This document shows, piece by piece, positions 1-6,067 of a DNA stretch of 6,266 nucleotides. The DNA lies in NCBI GenBank assembly GCA_016650115.1, contig JAENWI010000090.1, positions 1 to 6,266 of the forward strand, in the 5' to 3' direction. The DNA is from Peptostreptococcaceae bacterium. GTDB lineage: Bacteria > Bacillota > Clostridia > Peptostreptococcales > Anaerovoracaceae. Position numbers and translations under genes: made by a program. The notes beneath the pieces are model-generated. The model was not told the origin of the DNA and searched no databases. It saw only the letters and a program-made list of their open reading frames with translations. Each line of letters starts with the position of its first letter. Position 1 is the stretch's first letter.

Positions 1-1869
1 GTCTTGAATTATTGGTCCACCGAATTTGAAAGCCATTTCAACGGTCGAAGATCGGAATTTCTTAAAATATTCTTTGGCTGCTTCGGCTTTACGCATGCGT
101 TCTATAATAAAACTCGGCTAATGGTACGCATACGGCAATTTTCTTGTGAATATGCAAGATACCTTGAAACCGTAAGGTCAGAGGATTTCGAAGTTGAATA
201 TTTATCTCAAAATTCTAATACTATTACGTTTCGAATCAATAATAAGCAAGCCGCATTATGTCTTGTAGGACGAGTGAAAATGAGAAACCCTGCAAACGTC
301 TTGAAGGCGCTTACAATGCTCAAGGAAGGACTAGCCTTAGGAGAGTCATTGATTATTAAGGATGGGATTAAACAACTGGGTTCGGTTGCTTCTTTGAACC
401 TTATGGATCTCTTCTTTAAGGATATTACCAAAAAATATTTCTGTGATGTCACAATAGAAAGAGTACACAAAACCAGAGAACTTCTACAGCCCACAAAATT
501 GCTTAAAGAATTTTTTGGATGTTCTAAATCAGGATTTTATATGGAGCTGTTAGGAGAGCTTGAGCGCATTATCCCTGAGCATAATGAATATTTAGTAAAG
601 AGCAGTATTGATGTTTTAAGAACAAATGATGGTCTCTGGATTCTTTATGATTTTTACGCTAATCAGATACATCGTCACAGTCTTATTTTCTCTGGTTCAC
701 CTCAGTTAATTGCTGAAACACAGTCTTTTCTTAGGTATAAAGCACAACGATATATAATCTCTGGGAAACCATTTTCTCAATACCTATACAGAATCTGGTC
801 ACAACTTTCGATTGCTATCAGTTTTATATATGACGAACAAAACAATTTACTGGAATCAATATTAGATTTAACGGTCTTTGATTACCAAGACCTTCAAGCT
901 TATCTTGCGCAGGAAACAGACTATGCATTCCGCGGTCAGAAAGAAGTCTGCATTTACCTTCGAGCACTATTCAACTTTACTCTGTCTCAGAATAAGCATT
1001 TAACTTTGGTACCGCTTAAGGCTTTGAAATTTCCGAAGAATACAGCCGGAAGTGGGCAGCATGTTGAACCTATATCACAGGAGGCACTGAATGCTCTTCT
1101 GACTAAGCTTGATGAACTCCCTGCGTATATCCGTCTGGCGTTTTTGTTATGTGCTATAACAGGAGCAAGGGCGAATTCGATATGCCTACTTACAACAGGC
1201 TCTCTACAGAAATCTGGCGAGGAATGTACCGTCAAAATATATTATCAAAAAACTGCCGAGGATCGCATCAGGCAGGGAAAAAGTCCGTATGTTACCCACG
1301 AAATCCCCGAAAAGCTGTTCAATGATCTGAAAGATTATATTCGGCAGACAGAAAATCTGCGGGCTCAGCTCGAAACTCCATATATTTTCGTTTATCGGAT
1401 TGTTAGTCATCGTGTTGATACAATGCGACTGCCGAACGTCCTAAAATGTGATGGTTTCCAAGATGAGATACAAAAATTTCTTGATAAGGTGCAACTATAT
1501 AATGATAGAGGCGATCGAGTAAAGTGTGGCTTCCGGAATATAAGGGCAGAGGTGGGCAGAGCAATGTTTGCTGCGGGGAAAACGGAAAAAGAAGTCGCGG
1601 CAAAATTAGGCAACTCACAAGTAGTTTCCAGAACTCATTATAATGTAGCATATCCCACTGATGAAGCCGAGCTTTATAACAGACAATACAAGATTACTGT
1701 AGAGACTGTAAAAGGAAAAATCGAGTTAAAGGCATCGAATAGTCCAAGGAGACTTCATCAGAAAGAGTTATACGGGCACTGTACGGCGGAAAATGACTGC
1801 AGTAATAAAAATGACTGCCACAACTGTCCCCAACGTATTACTATTGAAAATCATGAGGAAAAGGAGTAG
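1..1869 (+). CDS. Tyrosine recombinase, Tn554-like transposase subunit (5' partial)
   Basis: Probable tyrosine-type site-specific recombinase; it would cut and rejoin DNA at element ends through a 3'-phosphotyrosine intermediate. The frame is open to base 1. A TTG codon lies at base 4, but only three bases precede it, so no ribosome site can be judged and the true start is probably outside the window. Residues counted from that TTG: the catalytic half spans about 355-550. Box I reads ITGARANSI with Arg389, Lys416 is a candidate beta-hairpin lysine, box II reads CGFRNIR with Arg511, and Tyr546 in THYNVA fits the nucleophile. The Tyr lies nine residues after LGN, the usual spacing. Oddly, both usual histidines are replaced (Cys508, Asn537). 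The C-terminus has a Cys cluster (Cys593, 599, 605, 608) that may bind zinc. It lies 7 bp upstream of a second recombinase gene. At over 620 residues it is much longer than XerC/D (about 300), in the size range of Tn554 TnpB. Family call fairly sure; subunit assignment is inference. Confidence 0.85.
   Translation, partial: VLNYWSTEFESHFNGRRSEFLKIFFGCFGFTHAFYNKTRLMVRIRQFSCEYARYLETVRSEDFEVEYLSQNSNTITFRINNKQAALCLVGRVKMRNPANVLKALTMLKEGLALGESLIIKDGIKQLGSVASLNLMDLFFKDITKKYFCDVTIERVHKTRELLQPTKLLKEFFGCSKSGFYMELLGELERIIPEHNEYLVKSSIDVLRTNDGLWILYDFYANQIHRHSLIFSGSPQLIAETQSFLRYKAQRYIISGKPFSQYLYRIWSQLSIAISFIYDEQNNLLESILDLTVFDYQDLQAYLAQETDYAFRGQKEVCIYLRALFNFTLSQNKHLTLVPLKALKFPKNTAGSGQHVEPISQEALNALLTKLDELPAYIRLAFLLCAITGARANSICLLTTGSLQKSGEECTVKIYYQKTAEDRIRQGKSPYVTHEIPEKLFNDLKDYIRQTENLRAQLETPYIFVYRIVSHRVDTMRLPNVLKCDGFQDEIQKFLDKVQLYNDRGDRVKCGFRNIRAEVGRAMFAAGKTEKEVAAKLGNSQVVSRTHYNVAYPTDEAELYNRQYKITVETVKGKIELKASNSPRRLHQKELYGHCTAENDCSNKNDCHNCPQRITIENHEEKE
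1861..1866 (+). promoter_or_regulatory. Shine-Dalgarno for the second recombinase, inside the end of the first gene
   Basis: AAGGAG lies in the last sense codons of the first recombinase gene, directly before its TAG stop (1867-1869), and 10 bases upstream of an in-frame GTG at 1877. It decides the start of the second gene: the earlier in-frame ATG at 1793 lies within the first gene and has no comparable site. The layout suggests translational coupling. Confidence 0.7.
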
Positions 1870-1876
1870 CATCACA

Positions 1877-3439
1877 GTGAATAGTTCCCTTGTATATGAA
1901 AAAGAGAATCCATATGAAGCATTAGCCTTAATAGATGGCTTGAAGCAGATCGGTAGACCGACTTTAAGCGAAGACTGTATCAAATCACTGCAGAGAATCT
2001 TATCGCGATTCTCTAGCAACAAGCTTATGGATGCTGAATGGTCGCTATCCATTGCATCCTCTGGCCGGAGGGCAACCCTTCGATTCCCTATGGGCGTGAA
2101 GATCAATGAGTCCATTATACTTCGTGCTCTGGTGCTCGAAAACCTGTGTTACTCTGCCTCCACCACATCCAGCAAACGCATGCTTCACGATGCTGCAGTG
2201 TTCTTTACATTTCTAGAAGAACATAATATCCATATCGAAAATTGCCGCAGCAGCCTAATTAATATTTATATTACTAAACTTGATTCTATTCCTGACCTGA
2301 GCATAAGCCAGAAAAACAGCCTGATGCGTACCGTGGCCGCCCTTATCGCTACTTGTTCGAAATACGAATTATTGCAGGGCATTGGCGTCATCGATTGCTC
2401 TTATCGTTGGAAAGAACAGAAGGAACCGAAAAGGTCTCCGGATAGCTGTGTTACGGAGGCGCTTGATGTTTTGTTCTTCGATATTACTAACATTGATATA
2501 CCAAACGCTTATCGATGTTTATATTTTCTCCTGCGGCTGATTCCAAACCGTATTAGTGAGGTGCTAACAATGGATATTGACTGTTTGTCGTATCCGGATG
2601 TCGACGTATATGCAGTATCAATTCCAACTTCAAAAGAGACTCCGTATCATGTGCCAAAATACCAAAAGTATAACAGGAAGCTGTCTGGATGGTGTGAGGG
2701 CATGATGTATGAATCCATCCGTACACATCAGGCATTTGCACTGGAGAGGCAGTCTGCACTGACGAATTATGATAAAGATTATTTATTTATTTCTCCGATC
2801 AACAATAGGTTAATTACCGAAGCAGAATTCAACGTTTTCCTGAAAAGTCTGTGTATTCGTTATAACATATTGGATGCATCTGGGAATCAGGCGCACGTTA
2901 CTTCTCACAATTTCCGGCATGTTGCCATCGGAGAGCGCCTTCGCAACAATATCATCTCCACAATTTTAACTATGATTGAAAGCAATCATAGTACTCCGGA
3001 ACAGACCATGGCGTACGGTTATCAGTCAATAAAGGATGAAGCAACTCACCTTGGAGCCATCACCGATGAAATATTTCAAAAAAGCTGGGGGGTTTCATCT
3101 AGCGATAATAAAGTAATTGAACCAATTGTTTTTCCCGAATACAAATATAAGTCTATGGCAGATCAGCCGTTTACAAGACTTATTCCCGGTTACGGCATAT
3201 GCTGCAATGTATCATGCTCCCCTCGATTTGAAAAATGTTTTTCGTGCAGGAAATTCCAACCCGATAAGATGTACCTTGAGTATATTGAAAACGCAATAAG
3301 AATCTTAGAAAAGAAAATCACCACACTACAGAAGAAACGCGGCAGTGCGGATGCTATCAAATTTAATCAGGAAAGACTTGAAGTCTTCCGACTCTATGTT
3401 AGTAAAATTAACAACAGTTGTATGCATGCATTTGCGTAA
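1877..3439 (+). CDS. Tyrosine recombinase, Tn554-like transposase subunit (complete catalytic set)
   Basis: Second tyrosine recombinase of the operon, 520 aa from GTG 1877. The start was chosen because AAGGAG (1861-1866) sits 10 bases upstream and the gene then begins 7 bp after the previous stop; an ATG at 1793 would give 548 aa but overlaps the first gene by 77 bp. An N-terminal part (about 1-190), probably including a core-binding (SAM-like) region near 80-170, precedes the catalytic domain (about 190-395). Visible residues: Arg225 in NRISEVL, candidate Lys253 in PTSKETP, His344 and Arg347 in HNFRH, His371 in NHS, and Tyr380 nine residues later. This is a full R-K-H-R-H-Y set, so it is probably catalytically active. 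A Cys cluster follows (Cys442, 443, 447, 454, 457, ending in CRKF), then a charged helical tail (about 465-515) that may form a coiled coil. A perfect 10-bp inverted repeat (2969-2992) lies in the codons for the segment containing His371. The TAA stop is followed by a small TnpC-like gene. Confidence 0.87.
   Translation: MNSSLVYEKENPYEALALIDGLKQIGRPTLSEDCIKSLQRILSRFSSNKLMDAEWSLSIASSGRRATLRFPMGVKINESIILRALVLENLCYSASTTSSKRMLHDAAVFFTFLEEHNIHIENCRSSLINIYITKLDSIPDLSISQKNSLMRTVAALIATCSKYELLQGIGVIDCSYRWKEQKEPKRSPDSCVTEALDVLFFDITNIDIPNAYRCLYFLLRLIPNRISEVLTMDIDCLSYPDVDVYAVSIPTSKETPYHVPKYQKYNRKLSGWCEGMMYESIRTHQAFALERQSALTNYDKDYLFISPINNRLITEAEFNVFLKSLCIRYNILDASGNQAHVTSHNFRHVAIGERLRNNIISTILTMIESNHSTPEQTMAYGYQSIKDEATHLGAITDEIFQKSWGVSSSDNKVIEPIVFPEYKYKSMADQPFTRLIPGYGICCNVSCSPRFEKCFSCRKFQPDKMYLEYIENAIRILEKKITTLQKKRGSADAIKFNQERLEVFRLYVSKINNSCMHAFA
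2969..2992. repeat. Perfect 10-bp inverted repeat with AAAG loop inside the second recombinase gene
   Basis: ACTATGATTG (2969-2978) and CAATCATAGT (2983-2992) are exact reverse complements separated by AAAG. It lies in the codons for the TMIESNHS segment that carries catalytic His371. It is seen directly; a function, such as an mRNA hairpin or a protein binding site, is not shown. Confidence 0.75.
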
Positions 3440-3455
3440 AAAAAAAAGGGGGGGG
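3438..3455 (+). promoter_or_regulatory. A10-G8 homopolymer tract acting as ribosome binding site
   Basis: Ten A residues (3438-3447) run directly into eight G residues (3448-3455). The first two A's belong to the TAA stop of the second recombinase. The G run ends 7 bases before the ATG at 3463 and is the only purine-rich Shine-Dalgarno candidate for the small downstream gene. Both runs are long enough to be prone to replication slippage, which would change the strength or spacing of the site. Confidence 0.6.
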
Positions 3456-3462
3456 ATTATTT

Positions 3463-3897
3463 ATGCCACAATCAAGAGGAAAAACGAATCAAGGATTAGC
3501 TGTGTATAAGCAGTCTCAAAGAGAAGAGACTTTACGCCGTATTGATGAGGCAATTATATATTTGCGTAATAAAGGGCTTGAAATAACAAAGAAGAATATA
3601 GCTAGTGAGCTGGGCATTCATTACAATACGTTGAAAAGCGAGTATATAAAATATCATTTACTGCGATATCCCGAATTTAATCCGGATATTCAGACTCCTG
3701 TATTCGTTACAAATGAAGATCTTGAAAAAGAAGCTGCTATTTTACACAATAAATTAATAAAGACCAAGCTAGCAAACAAAAACCTATCAGTTGAGAACAC
3801 CAGGTTGAGGCTAGAAAATAGGAAATTAGACAATGAATATCAATGTCTTTTAGGGCGTTATCAAATTGATGTCGGGAAAAAAATAATACCTTTTTAA
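3463..3897 (+). CDS. TnpC-like small protein with helix-turn-helix and coiled coil (DUF6262-type)
   Basis: Small basic protein of 144 aa, third gene of the recombinase operon, 23 bp after the second recombinase. ATG 3463 was chosen because it follows a purine-rich tract by 7 bases; an in-frame ATG at 3418 would overlap the previous gene and add 15 residues translated largely from the homopolymer. Residues 1-20 are basic and polar. Residues about 24-65 look like a helix-turn-helix (RRIDEAIIYLRNKG, then KKNIASELGIHYNTLKSEY), so it probably binds DNA. Residues about 84-130 form a charged, leucine-rich helix (Leu87, 94, 98, 103, 108, 115, 117, 122) predicted to dimerise as a coiled coil. In Tn554-type modules a small TnpC follows the two large recombinases and influences transposition efficiency or orientation. 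The match here rests on position, size and architecture, not on an alignment. No membrane segment or signal peptide is visible. Confidence 0.8.
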   Translation: MPQSRGKTNQGLAVYKQSQREETLRRIDEAIIYLRNKGLEITKKNIASELGIHYNTLKSEYIKYHLLRYPEFNPDIQTPVFVTNEDLEKEAAILHNKLIKTKLANKNLSVENTRLRLENRKLDNEYQCLLGRYQIDVGKKIIPF

Positions 3898-3971
3898 CTG
3901 TTAAATATACCCCCTAAAAAGAACACCATGCATTAAAAAATCAACGGGTTCCGTTTTGAGGTGCAAAATTG

Positions 3972-4035
3972 AAAATCGCACGCAAAATAGCATTAATAAT
4001 AAATTTATTATCGCTGTGATTTTATATGCGATTTT
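3972..4035. repeat. 64-bp imperfect palindrome downstream of the TnpC-like gene
   Basis: The segment has dyad symmetry around 4003/4004. Outer arms AAAATCGCA (3972-3980) and TGCGATTTT (4027-4035) are exact complements. Inner blocks AAAAT (3984-3988) and ATTTT (4019-4023) match in the same register, as do the central arms ATAATAAA (3996-4003) and TTTATTAT (4004-4011). Mismatched bases fall at 3981-3983 and 3989-3995 and their partners. It could be a binding region at the element end for the recombinases or the HTH protein, or a weak transcription terminator for the operon. No clean T run follows it, so the terminator reading is the weaker one. Confidence 0.7.
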
Positions 4036-4059
4036 GATGACAGATTTTTCCCTGATTTT
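4018..4059. repeat. Four GATTTT direct repeats at about one helical turn
   Basis: GATTTT occurs at 4018, 4030, 4043 and 4054, with steps of 12, 13 and 11 bp, overlapping the right half of the palindrome and running past it. Near-helical spacing would place the copies on one DNA face, as in recombinase arm-type sites or iterons. The motif is short and AT-rich, so chance is possible. Confidence 0.45.
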
Positions 4060-4124
4060 AATAATCACGTTATAATCTAACAGCAAAGAGTTTAGGGCAA
4101 TGCAACTGATTTATATAGGTCAAA

Positions 4125-4165
4125 ATTAAGTAGGAGGCTACTCATTAATTGAGTAGCCGACCTCT
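4125..4165 (-). ncRNA. Group II intron domain VI with candidate branch-point adenosine
   Basis: An apical hairpin with a 9-bp stem (GGCTACTCA / TGAGTAGCC, + strand 4136-4158) and an ATTAA loop sits on a basal stem. In the basal stem TGAGAGG can pair with CCT-A-CTTA, leaving the A opposite + strand base 4131 unpaired, seven nucleotides from the 3' splice site. That is the normal place for a lariat branch point. The exact 3' end (AT at 4126-4125) is inferred from the usual A-pyrimidine ending. Confidence 0.75.
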
Positions 4166-4202
4166 CACACCACCGTGCGTACCGTTCGGTACACGGCGGT
4201 TC
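4166..4202 (-). ncRNA. Group II intron domain V (catalytic hairpin)
   Basis: The - strand reads GAACCGCCGTGTACC, a GAAC tetraloop region, then GGTACGCACGGTGGTGTG. The lower stem ACCGCCGTG / CACGGTGGT pairs over nine positions with one G-U, and the upper stem TACC / GGTA caps it across a two-base internal bulge. The CGC in the lower stem fits the catalytic triad of group IIC introns. It starts six bases after the reverse transcriptase stop codon. Confidence 0.88.
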
Positions 4203-4208
4203 TCTAGT

Positions 4209-5624
4209 TTACACCTTAACTTGTTGGTAATATTCTAGAAATGATATAAATCCTATACTCTTAAGATAATCATTTCCCAATGTAATACTTAGGATTGGGC
4301 TACCTGATATCCTCCAGTAGCTTTTCCTAGTGTTCGCAAATTTAATTGCGTTTTTATGGGATAATCCTAAGTGTTTAAGATTCTTATATCTTGTCCTAAC
4401 CCTCTTCCATTGCTTCCAGTAAACCATTCGTATCCGTCTTCTCATCCATTTGTCTATTTCCTTTAGTAGTTGACTTATATCTGCCAGTTTAAAGTAATTT
4501 ACCCATCCTGTGATGTATTGTTTCAGTTTCAAAATCCTGTATTCATTGCTGAACCCATTATTTCGTCCTGTTAGTTCCTTCACTCTCTGCTTCATTTTCT
4601 TTACAGATTTTGGATGGATTCTCACTCTGGCTTGACCTTTATGTTGATAAAATGAAAATCCTAGAAATTTTACCTTTCCTACATAGTCTACTACTGTTTT
4701 CTCTCTATTCACTTTTAGAAAAAGCTTTCCTTCTATGAATGGGAGAATGTTCTCCAACGTTCGAGTTGCACTTCTTTTACTTTTACAAAAGATTACTAAA
4801 TCGTCCGCATAGCGGACAAATCTGTGCCCCCTGCCTTCCAATTCTTTGTCCAATTCATTTAGCATAATATTGCTAAGCAACGGACTCAGTGGACCGCCTT
4901 GAGGCACTCCTGATGGTGTTTCCTCATATTTGTGCTTTACAACGACTCCTGCTTGCAGGTATTTATGTATGAGAGATATGACTCTTCCGTCTTTTATTGT
5001 CCTTGATAACACTTCTATGAGTTTACTTTGATTTACTGTATCGAAGTATTTCTCTAAATCCATATCCACCACATATTTGCAGCCTTCATTTATATTTTGT
5101 TGGCTTTTCTTTATGGCGTCATGGGCACTCCGTTTTGGTCTGAATCCATAGCTATTATCTGAGAATTGTCTCTCAAATATCGGAGATAATATTTGGGCGA
5201 TTGCCTGTTGTATTACTCTGTCAACTACGGTTGGTATTCCAAGCATTCTAGTTTTACCCTGTTCCTCTTTTGGTATTTCTACCCTTCGTACAGGATTTGG
5301 CTTGTATTTGCCTTTTCGGATTGCATCTACAATTTCGCGGTTGTGTATTTTAAGATATGGCAAAAGTTCATCTACTCCCATCTTATCTACTCCCCCGGTT
5401 CCTTTGTTTGCTTTTACCTTCTTGTAGGCTTGATTTAAATTCTGTCTATCAAGTATCTTTTCCAGCAAATCCGATTCCAACAAGGCTGTGTTGGTAATGT
5501 TGTTTTCAGTTATCTTAGTTGAGTCATACTCTCCTACATATCTTTCCTGTTCCGCAGTATCCTTTTGTAGTGAGTTCCCTGTTTGGGATTGGCAGTATTT
5601 CTTCTCATTTTCAGTAACATTCAT
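4209..5624 (-). CDS. ltrA: Group II intron reverse transcriptase/maturase (class C type)
   Basis: Multifunctional intron-encoded protein of 471 aa. It helps the host intron RNA fold and splice, and copies the inserted intron RNA into DNA (target-primed reverse transcription). A variable N-terminal tail (1-50) is followed by the reverse transcriptase domain (about 51-325): NQAYKKVKANKGTGGVD (RT0/1), SYGFRPKRSAHDA (RT2), VVDMDLEKYFDTV with catalytic Asp187 (RT3), GVPQGGPLSPLLSNI (RT4), and RYADDLVIF with Asp274 and Asp275 (RT5). KFLGFSF (319-325) closes it. The maturase/thumb domain X covers about 335-440, with WVNYF, RRRIRMVYWKQWKR and NTRKSYWRI. No H-N-H endonuclease domain follows, as expected for class C. 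The start is fixed by a near-perfect ribosome site (5631-5640). The frame is intact and no key residue is missing. It lies in domain IV of the intron, its stop six bases before domain V, and is antisense to the recombinase operon. Confidence 0.95.
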   Translation of the reverse strand: MNVTENEKKYCQSQTGNSLQKDTAEQERYVGEYDSTKITENNITNTALLESDLLEKILDRQNLNQAYKKVKANKGTGGVDKMGVDELLPYLKIHNREIVDAIRKGKYKPNPVRRVEIPKEEQGKTRMLGIPTVVDRVIQQAIAQILSPIFERQFSDNSYGFRPKRSAHDAIKKSQQNINEGCKYVVDMDLEKYFDTVNQSKLIEVLSRTIKDGRVISLIHKYLQAGVVVKHKYEETPSGVPQGGPLSPLLSNIMLNELDKELEGRGHRFVRYADDLVIFCKSKRSATRTLENILPFIEGKLFLKVNREKTVVDYVGKVKFLGFSFYQHKGQARVRIHPKSVKKMKQRVKELTGRNNGFSNEYRILKLKQYITGWVNYFKLADISQLLKEIDKWMRRRIRMVYWKQWKRVRTRYKNLKHLGLSHKNAIKFANTRKSYWRISGSPILSITLGNDYLKSIGFISFLEYYQQVKV

Positions 5625-6030
5625 TGACTAATCACCTCCTAGAGTTCAGTCCTTCCTCCACATTGTCGCCTTCGTGAAGTAATATGACCTCGGCTGACTT
5701 CTCACGACAAATCTTATTTCAACCATATTTCATACATTCGTTTCCATACGTCCGTGAGATCTCCCCAGGTAAGAACGCAATCTTTCCTTCCATCTATCTG
5801 CCACATTTACACTGTATGTTTCCGAATAGTTTTGGGCTTCAGTTTGTGTTGCAACCTTACCCACCATACATTTGCCTGATGTGATTTCTGTTCGTCAGAC
5901 CAGAAGTTTGCCTCCAGCTTCCTTCAGATTCGCAGTCGCCCACGACACCCTTGCTCTTGGCTATGTGCTTGGCACTATCAACCCGCACTCGGGACTTTCA
6001 CCCGTTAGATTGCGCCCATGCTGGGCGCAC
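5625..6030 (-). ncRNA. Group II intron 5' ribozyme part (domains I-III and start of IV)
   Basis: About 406 nt of non-coding ribozyme sequence between the 5' splice site (6030) and the reverse transcriptase start. GTGCGCCC and GGGCGC near the start form a self-complementary opening stem. Further in are GTGAAAGTCCCGAGTGCGG, AAGGGTGTCGTGG, AATCTGAAGGAAGC, AGGCAAACTTCTGGTCTGA and TTCTTACCTGGGGAG, in the same order as I recall them from the Oceanobacillus iheyensis group IIC ribozyme. Open frames on the + strand in this stretch are best seen as shadows of the structured RNA. Domain borders cannot be set precisely without a covariance model. Confidence 0.85.
5631..5640 (-). promoter_or_regulatory. 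Shine-Dalgarno for the intron reverse transcriptase
   Basis: The - strand reads AGGAGGTGAT, near-complete complementarity to the 16S rRNA 3' end. Its AGGAGG core is 10 bases upstream of ATG 5624, which fixes the start of the reverse transcriptase. Confidence 0.85.
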
Positions 6031-6040
6031 AACGAAAACA

Positions 6041-6067
6041 TAGCCACACTCAAGCTGAATGTGGCTA
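6041..6067. terminator. Bidirectional Rho-independent terminator and group IIC intron target hairpin
   Basis: On the - strand TAGCCACATTCA (6067-6056), loop GCT, then TGAGTGTGGCTA (6052-6041) form a 12-bp stem with one G-U pair. TGTTTTCGTT follows before the intron begins; in the uninterrupted site the tail would continue as TTTGACC. It lies about 50 bp after the HD-GYP stop codon and would terminate that gene. Read on the + strand the hairpin is followed by CTTTATTTTTG, so it can also end rightward transcripts. The intron splice site is 10 bases from the stem. Confidence 0.88.

Larger units (their letters stand above)
3898..4124. other. Non-coding junction between recombinase operon and intron 3' exon
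   Basis: This 227-bp AT-rich stretch has no convincing gene. A 61-codon - strand frame here has no ribosome site or recognisable motif. It contains the palindrome at 3972-4035 and the GATTTT repeats. Its right edge, TTTGACC read on the - strand from 4124, is the 3' exon of the intron, so the HD-GYP terminator tail was joined to this sequence before insertion. If the operon belongs to a Tn554-like element, the element's right end is likely to lie here, but no boundary can be placed from one copy. Confidence 0.5.
4125..6030 (-). mobile_element. Complete group IIC intron with reverse transcriptase in domain IV
   Basis: Retroelement and self-splicing RNA of about 1906 nt. Its 5' end on the - strand is GTGCGCCCAGCATGGGCGC, starting at base 6030. 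The 3' end is CCTACTTAAT, ending at 4125 after domains V and VI. The 5' leader and domain V closely resemble, from memory, the Oceanobacillus iheyensis group IIC intron, including the GAAGGAAGC segment and the GAACCGCCGT opening of domain V. The maturase lacks an endonuclease domain, as usual for class C. The 5' exon is a terminator hairpin ending 10 bases before the splice site, the known target preference of this class; the 3' exon begins TTTGACC. All parts needed for splicing and mobility appear intact, so it may be active. Ends were assigned by eye from conserved end sequences and could be off by a base or two at the 3' side. Confidence 0.88.

Noticed and set aside
2029..2059. Imperfect hairpin in the second recombinase gene (GGATGC and AATGG arms with a TG bulge).
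   Set aside because: It is bulged, within coding sequence, and has no link to any boundary, so chance is the simpler view.
3418..3462. Upstream in-frame ATG at 3418 for the TnpC-like gene, or a slippage fusion between the second recombinase and this gene.
   Set aside because: The extra residues would be read from the homopolymer, and no good ribosome site precedes 3418. The upstream TAA is read before the A/G tract can shift frame, so slippage cannot fuse the two proteins.
4071..4076. TATAAT on the + strand as a promoter -10 box.
   Set aside because: No acceptable -35 box lies 16-18 bp upstream and no gene follows on that strand, only the 3' end of the antisense intron.
3901..4086. 61-codon open frame on the - strand between the operon and the intron.
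   Set aside because: Its hydrophobic composition is typical of AT-rich non-coding DNA. No Shine-Dalgarno or recognisable motif is seen, and it overlaps the palindrome and repeats.
4209..5624. Reverse transcriptase as part of a retron, diversity-generating retroelement or abortive-infection system.
   Set aside because: It has a full maturase domain X after the RT domain and is flanked by complete group II ribozyme domains. No template/variable repeat pair or msr/msd RNA is seen.
5737..5742. Intron AACGAA (- strand) as EBS1 pairing with exon TTCGTT directly at the splice site.
   Set aside because: It pairs perfectly over six bases in the right register, but by comparison with the Oceanobacillus intron it falls after the TTCTTACCTGGGGAG segment, in what I take to be domain III rather than domain I. 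It could be reconsidered after proper folding.
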